Of a stretch of 64,000 nucleotides of DNA, positions 61,531 through 64,000 are shown piece by piece (the stretch's first letter is position 1; the number at the start of each line of letters is the position of its first letter). Source of the stretch: Amycolatopsis viridis (lineage in GTDB: Bacteria > Actinomycetota > Actinomycetes > Mycobacteriales > Pseudonocardiaceae). A program made the position numbers and the translations under genes. The stretch spans positions 620,001-684,000 of the forward strand of contig NZ_JAANOU010000001.1 in assembly GCF_011758765.1 (NCBI RefSeq). The letters run 5' to 3'. The notes beneath the pieces were generated by a model. That model had not been told where the DNA came from. It saw only the letters and a program-made list of their open reading frames with translations, and ran no database searches.

Positions 61531-61884
61531 ATGGCACAGAAGGTGCTGGTGTCGCTCATCGACGACATCGACGGCTCGGAGGCGGACGAGACCGTCGAGT
61601 TCGGACTTGACGGCATCTCGTACCAGATCGACCTCTCGGCGGAAAACGCCGAGGAGCTCCGTGACGCGCTGGCCCAGTACGTCGAGCACGCGCGGCGTGC
61701 CGGTGGCCGCAAGCGCGGCTCGGCGGGCCGCCCGCCGGCGGGGAAGGCGCCCGGCCGGCCCGCTTCGGTCGATCGCGAGCAGAACCAGGCTATTCGCGCC
61801 TGGGCACGGAAGAACGGCTTCCAGGTTTCCGACCGCGGCCGTATCCCGTCCGAGGTGGTGGAGGCCTACCACAAGAAGAACTGA
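61531..61884 (+). CDS. lsr2: Nucleoid-associated protein Lsr2
   Basis: A 117-residue DNA-bridging protein that silences A+T-rich and foreign DNA. The N-terminal oligomerisation domain starts [22 protein letters not shown], and the C-terminal DNA-binding domain has [26 protein letters not shown], whose RGR loop inserts in the minor groove. The middle linker (about 60-75) is Arg/Gly/Pro-rich. The ATG has GGGAGG 7 nt upstream. Its upstream region (61387-61530) is more A+T-rich than its surroundings, which fits autoregulation. Confidence 0.97.
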   Translation: MAQKVLVSLIDDIDGSEADETVEFGLDGISYQIDLSAENAEELRDALAQYVEHARRAGGRKRGSAGRPPAGKAPGRPASVDREQNQAIRAWARKNGFQVSDRGRIPSEVVEAYHKKN

Positions 61885-61914
61885 CCTCGTTCGGGCAAAG
61901 AGGGGCGTGGAAGG

Positions 61915-61942
61915 GCCGCCGGGGATTCCCGGCGGCTTTTTT
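61915..61942 (+). terminator. Intrinsic terminator of lsr2
   Basis: A 9-bp stem GCCGCCGGG/CCCGGCGGC with a 4-nt loop and six T at 61937-61942. Confidence 0.95.
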
Positions 61943-62045
61943 CACGGCGCGTCCCGGTTGAACGCAGTTCTATCCGTGTGGTCATTCGTGAGTACCTGTC
62001 GCTTTTGTTCAAGACACCGGTGACGCGATTCGGCTGAATGGGGGC

Positions 62046-62636
62046 ATGATGGACCTTCGATCGATGCTGGACCGCGCGGCGCGGGAGTTCGTCCGGCTGC
62101 TCCGCGCCGTCGAACCCGGGCAACTCGGCAACCGCACGCCGTGCACCGAATACGACGTGCGTGCCCTGCTCAACCACCTTCTGCATTGGGGGCCGTGGCT
62201 CGTGGCGGCCCTGCGGCGGGAGCCGGCGCCCGCCGCAGCCGGGAACGAGCGGGACGCGGACCTCACCGGCGGTGACTGGCTGGGTGATTTGTGCACCCTT
62301 GTGGATGATCTTGTGGACGCGGGCGGGCGGCCGGGAGCGCTGGCGGGGACGACGAAGTTCGGCTCGGCGGAGATGCCGGCGCGGATGATCGCCGAAATGG
62401 TGCTGACCGAGTGGGTGGTGCACGGCTGGGACCTGGCGCGGGCGACCGGGCAGTCGCTGGTGGTCGACGCGGATGTGGCGGAGGCGCTGTTCACCTCCGT
62501 GCAGGGGTTGGCCGGTCAGGCACGGGAGATGACGGTCTTCGGCCCCGCGGTGCCCTGCCCCGCCGACGCGCCGGTGCTGGACCGCCTGCTGGCCCTCACC
62601 GGCCGCGATCCGGCCTGGCAGCGGCCTGCCTCGTGA
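62046..62636 (+). CDS. TIGR03086 metal-binding (DinB/maleylpyruvate isomerase-like) protein
   Basis: A 196-residue four-helix protein. The N-terminal pattern LGNRTPCTEYDVRALLNHLLHW (about 28-50) with its histidine and the later VVHGWDLARA histidine fit the metal-binding TIGR03086 family, related to mycothiol-dependent enzymes. The reaction is unknown. Two adjacent ATGs (62046 and 62049) are possible starts. It is convergent with the FhuF-like gene. Confidence 0.85.
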   Translation: MMDLRSMLDRAAREFVRLLRAVEPGQLGNRTPCTEYDVRALLNHLLHWGPWLVAALRREPAPAAAGNERDADLTGGDWLGDLCTLVDDLVDAGGRPGALAGTTKFGSAEMPARMIAEMVLTEWVVHGWDLARATGQSLVVDADVAEALFTSVQGLAGQAREMTVFGPAVPCPADAPVLDRLLALTGRDPAWQRPAS

Positions 62637-62637
62637 C

Positions 62638-62663
62638 CGCCCGCCGGTCCGGACCGGCGGGCG
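62638..62663. terminator. Bidirectional terminator-like palindrome
   Basis: A perfect 26-bp palindrome (arms 62638-62650 and 62651-62663) right after the TIGR03086 stop and before the end of the convergent FhuF-like gene. In RNA it folds into an 11-bp stem with a 4-nt loop. There is no T-run. Confidence 0.65.
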
Positions 62664-62688
62664 ACGGCACCGGGAGGTGTGGCGGAGG

Positions 62689-63426
62689 TCACCGGCGGCA
62701 GGTGCGGGGGCAGCCGTCGCACAACGGCTGCTCCGGGAGCAGGTAGGAAAAGCAGCAGCTCTCCCGCCGCCGGGCCCACCCGTGTTCGGTCCGCCGCAGC
62801 CGGCTGGACGCGGTGAGCGGCGGGTGGTGCCCGTCGAGCACCAGGCGGGCGTCGGCTACGCCGGCGTCCTCGTCGCCGGCGTACAACCCGGACCACCACA
62901 GCGTGCTGTCCAGGGCGTCCGTCGCCGCGGCCCAGAGCATGCGGCGCCCCAGCCGGCTCAGCGGCGCGTACGCCTGCACGAACCGCGCTGCGTGCGCCGT
63001 GTACCTGGCGCGCAGCACCGCGGCCAGTGCTCGCTCGTCGGCCACCACCGTCGCCTGGGGCAGGCCGGCCGCCGGGTCGCCGGGCAGGCAGTAGAACTCC
63101 TCGCCCAGCACCGCCACCCCTTCCGGGTGGGGGCGGTCCGGGCACAGGCGGAACGCGAGTTCGCCCGGCCGCAGCGTGGGTACTCGCCGTTCGTGATGGA
63201 GCAGCAACGCACCGGTGAACGCGGGCACGTGCAGGTACCAGGACATGACGAACCCGGCCGTCGTCCGGTCGGGTGCTTCGCCGAACTGCGCCCGCAGCCA
63301 TTCACCGAGCAGCTTGCGCCACACGTCGAACCGCGCCGGGTCGTCCAGCAGGTCGCTGCAGTGCTGCCAGGTCCCCGTCGCGGGCACGTCGGTGCGCAGC
63401 TCCAACCGGTCCTGGCGGGCGGCCAC
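62689..63426 (-). CDS. FhuF-like ferric-siderophore reductase, (2Fe-2S) binding
   Basis: A protein of at least 245 residues. The C-terminus has the FhuF cysteine pattern: RESCCFSYLLPEQPLCDGCPRTC, that is C-C-x10-C-x2-C, which holds a 2Fe-2S cluster. FhuF proteins reduce ferric siderophores in the cytoplasm. GTG 63426 is the first ordinary start, but conserved-looking coding continues upstream to an ATC at 63468 placed 6 nt after GGGAGG, which may be the real start. An IdeR/DmdR-type iron box lies just upstream. Confidence 0.86.
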   Translation of the reverse strand: MAARQDRLELRTDVPATGTWQHCSDLLDDPARFDVWRKLLGEWLRAQFGEAPDRTTAGFVMSWYLHVPAFTGALLLHHERRVPTLRPGELAFRLCPDRPHPEGVAVLGEEFYCLPGDPAAGLPQATVVADERALAAVLRARYTAHAARFVQAYAPLSRLGRRMLWAAATDALDSTLWWSGLYAGDEDAGVADARLVLDGHHPPLTASSRLRRTEHGWARRRESCCFSYLLPEQPLCDGCPRTCRR

Positions 63427-63496
63427 CCGGGTGACGGACGCGCCGAGGGCGTCCAGCGCCGTGTCGATGGCGGACCTCCCTGCTCCATCCGGGTGA

Positions 63497-63515
63497 TTAG
63501 GTTGGCCTTACCTTA
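63497..63515 (-). promoter_or_regulatory. IdeR/DmdR iron box of the FhuF-like gene
   Basis: TTAGGTTGGCCTTACCTTA matches the 19-bp consensus TTAGGTTAGCCTAACCTAA at 16 positions. It lies 30-90 bp before the possible starts, so the gene should be repressed when iron is plentiful. Confidence 0.85.
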
Positions 63516-63801
63516 CTCAATCCGGCCCCGCGCGCCAGTTCCGGTACCCGCCGGGGTGTTCGCGGTGAGCGGACAAACACGGCCCCGCGGAATCGCCGGG
63601 AGAAGCCGTGCGTTGGACTCTTACGTCAGCGACCAGCGCAGACTCATCGCCGGGCACGTCCGGCGTCTACACCAGCTGTGACCTAATCCGCCCCAGTGGT
63701 AGTCCGGCGGCACCGCCTGGCTACTACAGTGGACTCACGGTGCTGAATCCATCGCCACGTGATGGGTGCTCACCGCCGGCGCAGCAGTCGAGGGAGTGGG
63801 A
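63516..63801. other. Intergenic region before clpC
   Basis: No gene is supported. This should hold the divergent promoters of the FhuF-like gene and of clpC, but I cannot place a -10/-35 pair with confidence. No clear ClgR-type operator was recognised by eye. Confidence 0.45.
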
Positions 63802-64000
63802 ATGTTCGAGAGGTTCACCGACCGCGCGAGGCGGGTGGTCGTCCTGGCCCAGGAAGAGGCCCGGATGCTCAACCACAACTACATCGGCACCGAGCACATC
63901 CTCCTGGGCCTGATCCACGAGGGTGAGGGTGTCGCCGCCAAGGCGCTCGAATCGTTGGGTATCGCGCTGGAAGGCGTCCGTCAGCAGGTCGAGGAGATCA
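63802..64000 (+). CDS. clpC: ATP-dependent Clp protease ATPase subunit ClpC (partial, N-terminus)
   Basis: Only the first 66 codons lie in the window. The sequence [20 protein letters not shown] and [21 protein letters not shown] is the start of the ClpC N-terminal double-repeat domain, which binds adaptors and substrates. It continues beyond the right edge. The ATG has GGGAG 6-8 nt upstream. The lysS-lsr2-clpC order is as in mycobacteria, apart from the inserted TIGR03086 and FhuF-like genes. Confidence 0.97.
   Translation, partial: MFERFTDRARRVVVLAQEEARMLNHNYIGTEHILLGLIHEGEGVAAKALESLGIALEGVRQQVEEI

Noticed and set aside
1-64000. CRISPR arrays, insertion sequences, prophage or attachment sites
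   Set aside because: No regularly spaced repeats, transposase or integrase motifs, or tRNA-linked duplications were seen; the tRNA-Thr 3' end is not repeated nearby.

Overview
The window is high-GC actinobacterial chromosome, most likely from the Pseudonocardiaceae (Amycolatopsis-like). The evidence is frequent GTG starts, ATGA/GTGA-coupled genes, Lsr2, a 6C small RNA, TipA-type and other MerR regulators, PE/PPE/EspG-like genes, and gene order matching, from memory, two blocks of the Mycobacterium tuberculosis chromosome (around Rv3661-Rv3644 and Rv3628-Rv3596). No insertion sequence, prophage, CRISPR array or rRNA was seen.

Left part (1-5400): a secreted peptidoglycan-scavenging operon on the minus strand (NagZ, a NamZ/DUF1343 muramidase and a beta-lactamase-fold amidase candidate), with its own promoter and an insulating intrinsic terminator upstream. 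5401-15122: a HAD-IB phosphatase, a 6C small RNA, two perfect DnaA boxes, then the ssd-tadA-tadB-tadC-flp-tadE operon for a Tad-like pilus, followed by a Prim-Pol-like protein and a MrfA/Hrq1-type helicase that overlap tail to tail. 15361-28653: the H+-pyrophosphatase HppA, a lipoprotein, a TipA-like MerR regulator with a textbook 19-bp-spacer promoter, a small Rv3647c-like protein, a secreted trypsin-like protease, topoisomerase I, two uncharacterised proteins, and an MFS/degenerate thymidylate kinase fusion coupled to the DNA polymerase III delta' subunit.

28718-38398: an anchored cell-surface protein, tRNA-Thr(CGT), a histidine phosphatase, an unusual three-gene ATGA-coupled unit (TetR with a thioredoxin-like tail, a winged-helix-like protein, and a PPDK-like protein lacking the PEP/pyruvate domain), a Pr6Pr membrane protein, a TetR regulator, a gamma-carbonic anhydrase, and glyA under a ZTP riboswitch, convergent with ppa.

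38563-47041: dacB-type carboxypeptidase with a very long disordered cytoplasmic tail, a DUF2342 metalloprotease, tilS, hpt, then an orphan PE-like/PPE-like/EspG/EspG cassette. 47240-61884: ftsH, the folate genes folE-folP-folB-folK, a MerR regulator, DUF3180 and DUF6779 proteins, a PrsW-like protease, a DUF2520 protein, the pantothenate/CoA genes panC-panD-coaX, a methyltransferase remnant, lysS and lsr2. The right end holds a TIGR03086 protein, an IdeR-box-controlled FhuF-like ferric reductase and the start of clpC.

Many starts sit 6-8 nt after a TANNNT box, so leaderless transcription looks common. The strongest candidates for new biology are the TetR-Trx/wHTH/split-PPDK unit, the MFS-pseudo-TMK fusion, the orphan PE/PPE/EspG pair, and the DnaA boxes ahead of the ssd-tad operon.
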